Origin: Apostichopus japonicus
Taxonomy: Eukaryota > Echinodermata > Holothuroidea > Aspidochirotida > Stichopodidae
Direction of reading: 5' to 3'
NCBI RefSeq assembly: GCF_037975245.1
Contig: NC_092563.1
Coordinates: 12,638,001 to 12,702,000, forward strand
Length of the DNA: 64,000 nt
Each line of letters begins with the position of its first letter. Within the stretch, counting starts at the first letter, position 1. The notes below the pieces were generated by a model. It was not told where the DNA came from, ran no database searches, and saw only the letters and a program-made list of their open reading frames with translations. Position numbers and translations under genes: made by a program. Positions 37,571-49,440 of the stretch are shown in pieces.

Positions 37571-38124
37571 GTACGGTATGAACCCACTGAGCACCTGCCG
37601 TTACGTTAGCCGCGTATCGTAAAGAGCTGCACTAACTTCTGTATTAGAGTTACTTTGTAACTTAGTCTAAGTTGGTGATTGGTATTCAGTGTTCAACCCA
37701 TGTCAATACACTGTTGTTACATGTTCATGGTTAGAGCTCTAAAGGACCTAGGTTTAATACACTGGTACGAACTAGCGAGCAAGCATTCTAGTTTCGACAG
37801 GAGAAAGACATTCACCACCGACATCCAAAAAAATTGAATTTAATTGTTTTGTTATTCTTTTTTTTTGGCAAACATTTTTCTTCTTCGAAGGAGGCAGAAA
37901 AAAGAAAGAAATATTTTGATATTATCTATTTCTCGTTTTTTAACTTGAAAACAGATATTGTATTGTCGTCAACTTTTTCCGGTCGACAAGTGTTTACTAT
38001 ATTCTGCTGTTTCAGAACTACTATGGTATTACTGCAAATATACCAAGGACTTGGATCGACCAATTAAGACTTTCTTTTAATTGGATATTTAACTTTGAAC
38101 CTGTGCAATTATTTGAAGTTTTTC

Positions 38125-38214
38125 ATGGCATCTCCGAGTGGAATCTCACCCGTAACTACCCCGGCAATTAGCCAAGGGACTGCCCTAAGAATGCCTTATC
38201 CACCAACAGCACAG
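38125..38214 (+). CDS. irx: Irx coding exon 1 (start codon)
   Basis: The exon has 30 codons, MASPSGISPVTTPAIS...YPPTAQ, ending at a consensus donor CAG|GTAAGC in phase 0. An in-frame TAA at 38065 lies upstream with no intervening ATG, so this is the most distal start if the 5' UTR is continuous here. The -3 position is T but +4 is G. The YPPTAQ end resembles the short proline/tyrosine-rich N-terminus typical of Irx proteins. Exon 2 itself begins with ATG, so a shorter product from an internal promoter is possible. The exact 5' UTR and cap site are not determined. Confidence 0.82.
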
Positions 38215-41200
38215 GTAAGCTCATTGGAAATATTTCAAACCAACAATTTCAATTTTTAACATTGTAAATCGTTAAGACAAATTAAATTATTGTCCAAAAA
38301 TATCGATACTGATACTTTGTGTTCCAAACTGACCGGTTATAGGAAACAAGTTTTACAACTTGAAAATATTTAGAATTTATACTACAATGGCAACCGTGTA
38401 AAAATTCTTTCAATTCCACTTGTTTTATATTCCATTATTCCACCATGACATTTCTGTGACTACTGGTTTCCTTTCAAATCACTTAAGAAATATTTCGTAT
38501 TTTCATAATTAACCAACTGTATTCATCTATGCATTATCACCCCCCCCCCTCCCTCCTTGCCCACCTCACGAACAGCAAGAGAGAGACAGAAATAAAAGGA
38601 ATATTTATCTATATACCAAATCCAAAGACCACATTTATTATGACAGTAGCATACAAATTAAAATAATACAAATTAAAATAAGAAGAAACATTACTTATTT
38701 AATAGTTTGGCACATTTGCACCAGTTTTGCTTCTGATTTATTTGGTATAAATTTTCATTTCTTTTGAAAAGTTTCTTTTTGAAATTTTCCTATAAAAATA
38801 ACTTGTATTGTGACCGAAATATCCTTGTACTTTTCATGTGTAACAAATATGGTCACTTATTATTTACTTCTTTCTCATTTGTTTAATTATTAGGTTTATA
38901 ATTATTACTATAAATTTCAAGTAAAACAATAAAATAGTATGCAGGAATGATAGCCAGCCTTTCATAACTTTTGTTCACCGAATATTGTAGATTTTTCTGT
39001 TATTGATACATTTTGTTTTGTGTAATGTTTGACTAAGTTACCGAATCTTTCTACCACACATGTTTAATGTGTTTTCGTGTTTATAAATATTAAACCAAAA
39101 CCACTATGTTATATTCGTTATTGTACAGAGAAAAAAAAAATCCAACGCTAAGAATTGCATTTACTCCCTGATTTATCTTTCATTTTATTGCTATTATTTT
39201 GATACTTGGCATCAACATAAACTGAGATTCATTTCAACTCAGCAAATTAAAAAACAAAGGAAAGAAAGAATAAAAAGAAAGTTTAACAGAGACATGAATT
39301 GCCTGATGCAGATTTTCGCTCTTGACACGAAGTTTATCCAACAGTATCATCTAAAGAAGATTATAACTTTTGAACGAATAGTGCTTTTCACGTTTTTACA
39401 ACTTCCAGATGTTACCCTCACTTGTTTCCTATTTACCACTTCCACAAGTTAGATTTCAAAATCAACTCTACCTCTTTCGATTTAATCTATACAAGTCACT
39501 TCATACCATTGTTCTCGACTTGGTGTCTGTCCTCAATTTTCCCACGATTTAATGCGAAATTTATACCTTGTAAGTTTGTTTTAGACATATGCTCACTCGG
39601 AAATGGGTACATCCCAGATAAACTTGAACTTAAACATACTGGAGTAATTATTTTACAGAGCCTTTAAGGGTGTATACTGGTTTCTACCCGTGTTAACTGA
39701 TGTATTTCACTTCGTTTTAATTTACCCATTCAACATACACCGGTAAATAAAATGGAAAACACTGAAGAAGAAGGGAAAAACCGATGAAAACGCCATGTAT
39801 TAGTAGTTTCTATGTTTACTAAATAACATTCTTTATTCGTATATATGTGAAAATAAAACAACAAGCTTGCTTTCAAATATCCTAACAAATAACCACCAAC
39901 CCCTGTATAACATTTTTCTACAACCGAACACCAAAGTCTTACGTTTTTCATCATCATAAACGTGTATTTAAATTTCCAACTTTATTCCCATACCCAGCAG
40001 CTTAATTTCTTTTCCATTCAAATGTCTTCAGACCATTGATACTTGACATGGTTTTTGTTACTGTTTCTCTCCCTGCCCCTCTCTCTTTATCTTTTACTCG
40101 TGATTTTATTTAAAAACGTGTTTAGTATCTCAGAAATCAATGGAGATTTTGAAGACGTTAATTCCGATAACCTCTCCCCCCACAAACTGGACCAAAGTAC
40201 AAGGACCACTTTTTGTTTAATCAATATAATATCTTCATCTTTTTCTGGTATCTAAGTATATTCCTATTCGTATTTGAATACACCGCTTCTATTATACTTT
40301 TGAATCCATATTGTTAATTACATATACTATCTAGTCACTGCGTCTAATTGTCTTTGACTCCACTCCTTTGCTACCCACGTCACATTGTATCAATATTACG
40401 TTGAATCACCATGCTATTGTCTGCCAACGGTACCCCACAAAACGCATCGCTTTTATTTGGTATTAAGTGACTTTTTGAAAAATGGTACAAAAGAAAGGAT
40501 TGAAAACATTGTGACTAATTGCTTACGATTACCGTATTGATAGGGCCTGTCAAGATGGCACAGGTACGCCTACCACAGCGGGTGGCTTTCCACTGTGGAA
40601 TTCATCGCAAGGCTATGCAAAAGTGCAACGTATTTTCTTCTTTTTTTCCCCGTACACCAAAACGCATAAAAAGTGCTCCTGGTATTTTGCATGACAGTAT
40701 AGTGTCAATACTACCAAAATGTTTCCCAGAAGACGCAATCCCAAAACGTAAGAGATGAGTGTGGCAACTCTCTCTCTCTCTTTGTTTGCTGTAGTTATTA
40801 GTGCGTGGAAAGTGTTTTAATACGAGCTTAAGTTTAAGGAGAAGAAAATAAGGAAGTTGGGCCAATTTCAAGGTGGGGTGTGTAGCTTCTTCATCGTGGT
40901 CATTTGCTTTTACAAGACACGAAATACTTTTGTAAGGTGAAGTGATGCACTCTGTGCATGCTTTTCAAGAGACTGTTAACTGAGATGAAAAAAGACATCT
41001 TGCGGTATCGATATGTCAGACAATCTCGGCTCATTTGGCTAAAATTTTTTTTTTTTTAACATCAAACACGAAGGAGTGGTTTCACAAGTTTCAACAGAAT
41101 TGGTGTCTTTACTTTTATGAGAGCGAGAAGAGGAGAAAATGCGCGCGTAAAAATGTCTTTCGTTTACTTTTAATAAAAGTTTGGAGGCGCGTGCAGTTTT

Positions 41201-42070
41201 GCAAAACAAAGGAGGACAGAAAAAAAATTTAAAAAACTTCAGCATTAATTTTCTACTGTATAAAGTATTGACAAAAAAAAAGGGTGTTGATAGTTTGAAG
41301 TTGATAGTTTACGGAGAAGACAATACCATGCATGTTGATGACAATTATATACGCTATTGTTTCATCAACTTTCAAGTCACGGAGGTTTATTCAATTTCAG
41401 AAAAAGGTTGCCCATTTAAAAAAAAAATCAGATTATTCACAATATTCAGAACAACACACATTCAAACCCAATTATTCTTTTGATGACATCGCTTTTGAAA
41501 AGGTGACAAAATTGCTGACAATAGTTTCCCAAGTTTTTTTTTCTAGAAATAGAGAGAAAATAACAGTTAACTTTCATTGAAGATGTTATCTCAAGTAAAA
41601 TAACCAAAACGTATTTCGTAGTATTAGTTATCAGTCTTAATTGGTCACTGTAAAACAAAATTAAGCAATATCCGGGTGATGGGAGTGAACGTCACCTGAG
41701 TTTTGAACAAGGGTCACCCAACGGTATGTAGGAGGGTGGGGTGTGGGGAGTAGGAAGCTGCGGAGTGGATATCATCTTTGGTTACTCACTTGAGTTGAGA
41801 TCATTAAAGTTGATTTGAATGAATACGGTAGTCAAAGTTAAACGTAGTCTCATGTTATACATGATAATTACTTCCTTAAAGTATTGTTTCTTAAATTTCA
41901 TGTTAAGAGGTGTTTTTAATGAAACTTCATTTTATATACACACAAGAGAAAACGGGATGGGAATAAAATTCCATCCACCGTAACTCAAGTAATAAAGAAT
42001 ACAAATTGATAAGCAAGCAGAATTACTATTTTAAAGGTGTGAGATTTAAATTTTTACCGTTTACAAAAGA

Positions 42071-42139
<69 letters not shown>

Positions 42140-42274
42140 CTATATTAACTATATGCAATTATTTGGATCTTTAGAATTAAATCGAAAAGTAAAATTAAAA
42201 CATGCATCTCATTAATTAAGTTCGGTTTTGATTTGATTCAATCCTCAAACATGGTGGTTCATTTCTTGAAACAG
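38215..42274 (+). other. Irx intron 1
   Basis: This 4060-bp intron is AT-rich and contains an alternating (TA)n run at 42073-42136. ORFs at 39422-39667, 40519-40758 and 41181-41580 have no family signature. No regulatory element was identified with confidence. Confidence 0.7.
42073..42136. repeat. (TA)n microsatellite
   Basis: About 32 alternating TA dinucleotides, in Irx intron 1, about 140 bp upstream of exon 2. Confidence 0.98.
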
Positions 42275-42457
42275 ATGCTACTCTCAACGGCGGCGATTCG
42301 AGATTCGGCGACCCTTGAAGCTTGTGGGGGACTGTATCGGCCAGGAGCTATGACTGCTCATCCTTACGCCACACCTTATGCAGCCTTGCAGGCGAACGAT
42401 AGAGTACCGGTATATGCTCATTTCACTCCCGAGCTTGCGGCTTATTACTCAAGACTG
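42275..42457 (+). CDS. irx: Irx coding exon 2
   Basis: The exon has 61 codons in phase 0 (MLLSTAAIRDSATLEACGG...PELAAYYSRL), with acceptor TTGAAACAG| and donor CTG|GTGAGT. It encodes residues 31-91, an Ala/Tyr/Pro-rich region. The RVPVYAHFTPELAAYYSRL end resembles the conserved pre-homeodomain N-terminal region of Irx proteins. Base composition is clearly GC-richer than the AT-rich introns. In-frame ORF sequence just before the acceptor (42233-42274) is intronic. Confidence 0.88.
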
Positions 42458-44277
42458 GTGAGTTACTTGGAATCTTTAACTTAAATGAGTTTTTTTATTT
42501 TATTTTCAGTCTCAAAGAAATGCTAATAGTTATATAAATGCATCCGACTAAACCGGAGTAATTATTTTCATATACTAAATATTTGTATACATATTCAGTA
42601 AAATAGTAAGGAGTAAAACTCCCTTATAGCTTTAGCATATTCTATTTTCTTTGTCATATAAATCATAAAAAGGCCTGCGGTCATTTTATCTAAGCCTAAA
42701 TTTCTATATTATAATGGTCTTGTAGCTTTCTTGGTATTTTCTTAACAGTGTCTATGTAATAAAGTCACCAGCCTGCAGTATAGACCATTGAATGATATTT
42801 ATTTATATCGAGATATCATTCGGGCCCTTAATCCGACATTCACATATTCATATTTCTACATATTCATTTACTAAATAAATCACCCCCTTAGGGGAAATAA
42901 TCCAAAGCCGCTGTCGTGCAGCGCAATTTTGACAAATTTCCTGACATTTTTAGCCATTCTATATACCGAATACTAAAATCCAACTAAGAAACATCCCTAA
43001 ATTCTTCTCAAACGAAAAAAAAACGTTCATTCGCCAGGAATAAATGGTTAATTCCATTCGATGCTAAGGCATCTGTCGCGAGATAGCGGACGCTTCTAAT
43101 CATATATTATTAGCTGCATTTAACTTAATGCAAGATCAAATTGTCTAAACTTTGGACTCTTTCACTTCAGAATTTGAAAGAAGGCTTTGAACTATACAAT
43201 CAAACAGTCAAACACCTTCATTGTTATATCATTATCATATATGGAATTATATATACGGTGTGGTAGCCTACTATGTAATTATTTGTATTTCGTACATTGA
43301 CTTCTCGTCAATTTAGGGCCTTACCCAAACTTTTTATCATCTTCTGTTATTCTCAAATTTATCTATTTACTATGTAGTTTTCGTCACCACTCAAAATTGG
43401 ATTATAAGCTTTACGTATATCGCCAAATAATGTTAGTAGCGTTCACCAAAAAAAAAATCCTATGTGTATGAAAAAGGACTTAATTTAATCAATACTTTCA
43501 ATGATCGCGTCAAACATTTTCTCAGTTGGAAGATTTTTATTTTATGACGGTAAAGACCGAAAGGAAATCATTTAATTATTTAAAATACAACACTTCTCAA
43601 ATAAATATCCACGTTTAAAACATAGTTCGTTTATTTCGTAAGGGCAGTAAATCGTTTAAGTTCAGATTCGTTTTGCATCGGAATTTATAAATAACACTTA
43701 AGTATGTCAATAAAAACTGAATACAGAACGAAATAATTGTTTCCCCTGAAAATTGGTTTTTCTTCCTTAATTATTATCATTATTATTATGCTAAATACGC
43801 TCTACTGTTATGTGTTTTGTGTCGGCAGATAATCCTAATCACTTGATTTGAAGTATTCTTTTTGTTAATTATAGCTTAAACTTTTAATTGTAGTGTTTTT
43901 TTTCGACAACTATTTCAATATATTGTTTGTCATTGCAAGTGAATCTTCCCTGTGCGTTTAACGTTGGTAATTTTACAAGGATACTGAAGCATTAAACTTA
44001 ACGCTGGTTGCAAATGAGATGGCAAAAGAGCTGTCTAAGAAATTTGTTTTTCGAACAATCGGCTTAAACGTCTTAAAGCTAGCCAACCTTGCAATCATTT
44101 GTGGTCAGTGCTCCTTCATTGATCTAACAAATAATGGAAAATGGCAAACGATAGAGTTGGAGAAAACAAATAAAGAAACTTACTACGACCGTGAAATTGG
44201 TTTAGTATTTTATTATTTCAGCCAATTAATTTCTTTATTTCTATATTTATGTATTTCTTTTTCCTTCTATACAACAG
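42458..44277 (+). other. Irx intron 2
   Basis: This 1820-bp AT-rich intron has no recognised element. The ORF from 44019 overlapping exon 3 is out of frame with Irx. Confidence 0.75.
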
Positions 44278-44402
44278 AGTTCCTTGTATGGTCCCAAGGG
44301 ATGTGCTGAGGGTTGGAACGCTGCGATAGCGTCTTCACACCCTGCTATCAATCCGTGTTACCCTTGTGACGCAGCTACCGCTTACCAGTACTACGGCGAC
44401 CA
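44278..44402 (+). CDS. irx: Irx coding exon 3
   Basis: The exon is 125 nt and encodes SSLYGPKGCAEGWNAAIASS...AATAYQYYGD plus two bases of a Gln codon. The acceptor is TTCTATACAACAG| and the donor CA|GTAAGT leaves phase 2. It covers residues 92-132 just upstream of the homeodomain; YYG-type motifs and small residues fit the family. It joins exon 4 as CA+A (Gln), giving [18 protein letters not shown]. The same 125 nt also lie partly in a different-frame ORF (44019-44309), which is an artefact. A 51-bp tandem repeat begins 36 bp after the donor. Confidence 0.88.
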
Positions 44403-44438
44403 GTAAGTATACACCATGGTCCATCCCTTGTATACTTT

Positions 44439-44628
44439 GTATAGATCTGACCTCATTCTAGCCAATTTACAAAGGAACCGTATATACTTGTATAGATCTG
44501 ACCTCATTCTAGCCAATTTACATAGGAACCGTATATACTTGTATAGATCTGACCTCGTTCTAGCCAATTTACAAAGGAAACGTATATACTTGTATAGATT
44601 TGACCTCATTCTAGCCAATTTACAAAGG
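44439..44628. repeat. 51-bp tandem repeat, 3.7 copies, at start of Irx intron 3
   Basis: Units begin GTATAGATCTGACCTCATTC at 44439, 44490, 44541 and 44592 and are about 95% identical. The period is a multiple of three, so both strands show repetitive ORFs that are not genes. Confidence 0.97.
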
Positions 44629-47600
44629 AAAACGTCGCCGAAAAATATAACAAGTTAGATAAATGTCTGTTCTTATTACAGGACTTACTATACATTTTGA
44701 CTCTTGACCCTGCTTCTTCGTCTGAAGTCATGAAACGAAACGAATACTCTTTTTTATTCGTTTTTATGACGTCATCTTATAAGAATTGACCCCCCCCCCC
44801 CTCCTCATTCTATGCACTATACCATCTAACACTACTTAAGTGGTCTCCTTTTGTTATGACAAATATTATCGATTATCCTGTTACAAGCGAAACATCAAGT
44901 AGCCACTCTGCTACTGCCTCAGATATCGCCCCAGGGAATTTCAAACAGTAAAACATATTCAAGATTTGCAATACATGTTGGCTTTTTTTTATTTTATTTT
45001 ATTTTTTTTTATTTAATGACAGAAAAGTTTAACAAAACACTTCTCGCGGGAAACTTGTGGAGCAAATCTTAAGACGGGTACAGTTGAAGTACTCTGTCTG
45101 GGCTTTAATTGTTGTCGATATTGACATGTTGTATTTATCTTTGGTTAAAAATTGAAAATGTCAATATGCATTTGTGGTGGATCATTTTTAGCCGTATAAA
45201 AATGTCAAACTTCCCATGCACGGGTGGTCATTGGTTGAATTTTACAACTTAAAATATTATTTTACAAGTTTAGAAGGTTTCTAATTTAACTGAGAATTTG
45301 TTTGAATAATTCTTGGTGGAAGACGTTCAAGGTACACTATTCACTAATTGCATATGCTTAGATTCGCGTTGGTCAAAACAATACAAAACTTGTAACTACT
45401 TTATCGGTAATCGTAGTAGTTAGATCATTAGCTACGGAGCAAATAGCCGGAGAAGAGAACGGGCTGTTTCCAATATGCTAATTTTTTGGGATGTAATTCC
45501 CAATCACATATAAAACTTAGTTTTCGTCGCCTTGATAAATAGAAATTGAAAATATTCAACAGATCATGATGCTAATCATAAATTTAATAAAACAATATTC
45601 AATCAATACGTTTCCTTGGGTCTACACACGTGAGGTATTGGTTGAGCTACTGTAACCATAACCTAACACACGAGAAATGTTTGGGAGATTGAATTTTTAA
45701 CACAAGATTTAACATGCATTTTACGAAACTAAATTTGAAATATTTAATAAAATCGTACTTAATATATTGAAAAAAAGATGTAAATATCTTATAATAAAGG
45801 TACGTAAAATGCTCCAATAAAATACGTTCGCCACTCTTTGAAAAACAAAATCGTTTAAATTAGTCTATATTGGTGATACTTAATTAACAAATGTTAATAT
45901 TTAAATGATAGTATTTAAAAGTTTAATTTCTAGCATATTTTAATGATGACATTTTGTAATAAGTAAACGTATATTTTGAATTCACAAAGCGGACGTTGTT
46001 TTTTTTTTTTATCAAGTGACCATGTTTAACTTAAATTTTTTTTTGATCACTCCGTTTCTGTTTAAGACTATACACTCAGACATATATCACTGAATATCAA
46101 TATATAGTAGTCACAGTGTAGGTTTGTAATTTAAAAATCTATGTTGTTCATCTAAACATAACATCGTATTTCCTGCACTGCCAGTACATTGTCCTAATTT
46201 CAACCACGGGAATTGTAACGACTCACTGGTTATACATGGCCTAAATAATACACGTCCCATTCGAGTTCATACAGTGTCAACTTATTTCACTCACTTGCGT
46301 CGAACAGTATAACCGTAACACTTTGTAACATTGTCAATCCAACTCCTCAACAAGCTGCACCGTAATGTATCCCTACCCTTAACTGCACTTGTTATTTCGT
46401 ATTATAAGTAAATAACAAACTAATAAGTACATAGGTCACATCCTGCTAAAAAGTTCATTCGAGGCTGATGCACTTTTGTATTGGCAACTTTTCATATACG
46501 TGATTGTGTATAGAAGTTTGGAAAAGTATATTACAAGCGCCATAGACTGTTAGTCAGAAATGTTTGCCAACTTGATTGTATATAATCATAGCACCTTCTA
46601 ACAGTTTTTTCTTTTTCACTAAGGTAGCATTTGTGGCCCTGATATACATGCGGTTAATATTTGTTATCTTGGTTGCATTCATATATATAAGCGTCTCAAA
46701 TGGGTGTCGATTAAGTTGAGATCTATTGTGAAGCTTGTTTTGACAAACTGATTCTTCGATGGAATTATTTAACAAAGACACTTCTTTTATGCAGGCTTAT
46801 TCTTGTAACTCTCACACGTCAATCTGAGTTAGTCGCCCAATTCTTCATAGGACGAGTGAGGTAAATGGTGTCTGAAAATAAAAGAAACAAAAGACCGGCA
46901 GTTTCACACTTGTTGCTTCATAAGTTGCCTGGAGTGATTGATTTTAATTACAAAGCTCACGTTTTCGATTGAAAATCCTTGACAGTCATTGTAACAAACA
47001 TATCCTATTTTTTTTTCTGAATATATTTTTTAAAGATATTAACTATAAGGTATTGATGAAATCATAAATGGAAAATATTAAATTACCTAAAATTTACAAA
47101 TAAGGTCAAATAATTGGTTGGTATTGTTGACAGGGAACACAAAGCGATGATTACTTTTGGTTTCAGAGAACATTGAAACGGGTGACGTTATATCACAGTG
47201 GGCCCCTGCACAGTGCAATTAAGGTACATAAATGGTCAAATAAATTGTCGAATAAATGCATGAAATTTAATAAAATAAAACAAATATAAGAAAGGCATTC
47301 CATTCATTTCGTTTGGACGAGGACCTTAACTGAAACACATACACACTCAACAAAAGATGTTTTTTTTATGATTATTATGATTATAAAGTAAACTTTCTAT
47401 GTAAAAATGATTTTGAAAAGTGCCGTAGCCTATTAAATCCAGGTATCAGATATTAATACTAGCAGTCGATTGAATAAAAGAGAGAAAACATGTTATCCTT
47501 CTCTGAACAGGGTTGATGTAATGTATGGATTGTGTATGGTCATTAGATTCGAATTCAGTTTCAACAACAGCAATTTTGCCAATTTTTATTTACCGTTTAT

Positions 47601-47883
47601 CTACATTTTGCGAGCAAGGCCTCGATCAACTGAACTCAACATAAAAAAATAAAAAAATAAAACAATATAAAAGCTGACGTAATGCTATCACTTTATTTCT
47701 TTACATTATAAATCATGGAAGATGAAATAAAATTCCCCATTTATTTTTTATGACAATCCTCAAAAGATGAAATTTTACGACCATTTCAGAATGAACAAGA
47801 AGGATTATAGTTGAAGACAAGATTAAGAACAAATAAAGGCAAACATTGTATAAATTAGTCTTCCTTTTTGTCCACTTTTGTAG
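44629..47883 (+). other. Irx intron 3, remainder
   Basis: AT-rich with homopolymer runs and no recognised element. The 159-codon minus-strand ORF at 47713-48192 spans exon 4 antisense and is a shadow of the homeobox exon plus flanks. Confidence 0.65.
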
Positions 47884-48043
47884 ATATGGTGCTTTTGATG
47901 TCAACGGAGCAAGAAGAAAAAATGCAACTAGAGAGACAACCAGCACACTGAAAGCTTGGCTGTATGAACATCGAAAAAACCCATACCCAACAAAAGGAGA
48001 GAAGATTATGCTCGCCATCATCACCAAAATGACACTAACACAG
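47884..48043 (+). CDS. irx: Irx coding exon 4: homeodomain helices 1-2 with TALE loop
   Basis: The exon is 160 nt and encodes residues 133-186, beginning [17 protein letters not shown]. The strong pyrimidine acceptor TCCACTTTTGTAG| and the donor CAG|GTAAGA bound it. It holds the homeodomain N-terminal arm (ARRKNATRE), helix 1 ([13 protein letters not shown]), the TALE three-residue extension PYP at residues 166-168, and helix 2 ([14 protein letters not shown]). These residues are near-identical to Iroquois family members and are diagnostic. The homeodomain is interrupted after LTQ by a 4.9-kb intron, just before the recognition helix. Confidence 0.97.
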
Positions 48044-48989
48044 GTAAGAAACGTTACTGATATATAGTGGTGATATTTCTCAATTTTATGTTTTGTTTTT
48101 ATCTTTAATGATTCAGTCGTGGTTAGGTTTGCTGGACATAAAAACAAGTTTCGATGACTTGATTCATGTTGTTTGCGATAATAATGCAACACTAGAAAGG
48201 ATGTTAATTCAATGGGTAACTTTCAAAGTCATGAGATTGCAAATAACGAGAAGAAAAAAAAAACAGATCAAATAATAAAAACAACAATAACAAACCGACA
48301 AATACGTTGTCGGTAGCACATGGCAGCATAAATTGGTTTATAATGTAGAATTTGAACCACTTTAGACTACAGTACGTTAACTTCAAAATATTCATAAGGT
48401 TATGAGAGCAACATTAAATGGCTTAGTACCTTACATTATGAAACACCATCCCTTCGTGTCTGTTTTGTGTATAAAGCTATGTTGTTAACGTCACCACCAA
48501 ACTATCTAGCATATGTAAGTACATTTTAATGGACCTTACAGCAATTGTCTTTAAGTATCAGCAAGAAAATGGCGATAACTGGCATGACAAAAATACTTTT
48601 TAATTTGCTTGGATTTTCAAATAGCTGCAACCACGAAGGGTGACTCTACATGAGAATGCCCACAGAAACATTTTTTTTTTATTGTTGACAGTAAACTTCC
48701 AAATATATGTCCAACGTGACCGCAAAAAGCCAAGAACTAGAATGTACAAATATTTTCTGCGATAAAGTTCTGACGACTCTCCATAGAGCATATCAACGTT
48801 TTGTTAAGTACCTTTCACTTTAAAACTTTTCGAGACATTACCTTTCACTCTCAAACTTTTCGAGAGATTATAGAAAGTGGTTAAGCTTATTGGACCCAAC
48901 ACCGACTAATTAATTTTAAACCCTTTAACACCCTAATGAGAATTGCTATAACACACTGGTTCGTTCTGTGTTCAATCTAAGTTATTTGA

Positions 48990-49440
48990 CTTAGATTTGA
49001 TGTTTTCAGTGTCAGGTCTCATTATCTGTCACGGAACAGACTAGACTTAAGTGCATGGTTGTTTCCCATTGGTTGATACTCATCAGCCCGTTCCGGTCGC
49101 CTTGGAAATGAACGAATAATTTGTATAACCCTCCAGCATCGTTATGCAAAGTTCCCGCCCTTTTGTCTCTCTTGCCGTATAGTGTCAGAATCTTTTACAA
49201 ATATTATTTTGGGAATGTAACAATGTGTTGCATTAGTGTAAACATGTAACCGAGTCACGATAGACGAACTACGGTGTTATTTTATGAATATTGATTATAA
49301 ACAGCGTCACAAGTTCTTCTAACTATGACGTCATCAATATCAAGAGAGAGTAATTGGGCGCCTGGGAAATATATGGCACGATCTAGCGGGAGTAGCCTCC
49401 TCGGATCAGGATTAAAGCAGAGGACTCCTCTTAAGAACTA
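48990..49440. promoter_or_regulatory. Candidate intronic enhancer in Irx intron 4
   Basis: A complex, repeat-free stretch with many recognisable transcription-factor-like cores: TATCTGTCA (MEIS/TGIF-like), TTATGCAAAG (POU-like), AGTGTAAACA (Fox-like), TATGACGTCATC (CREB/ATF) and AGTAATTGG (homeodomain). It lies in the intron that splits the homeodomain. The call is inference from motif density and the known regulatory-block biology. Confidence 0.3.

Noticed and set aside
44019-44309. 96-codon ORF overlapping Irx exon 3
   Set aside because: Out of frame with Irx; the exon 3 frame and splice sites explain the conserved sequence.
47713-48192. 159-codon minus-strand ORF
   Set aside because: Antisense shadow of the homeobox exon and flanking intron.
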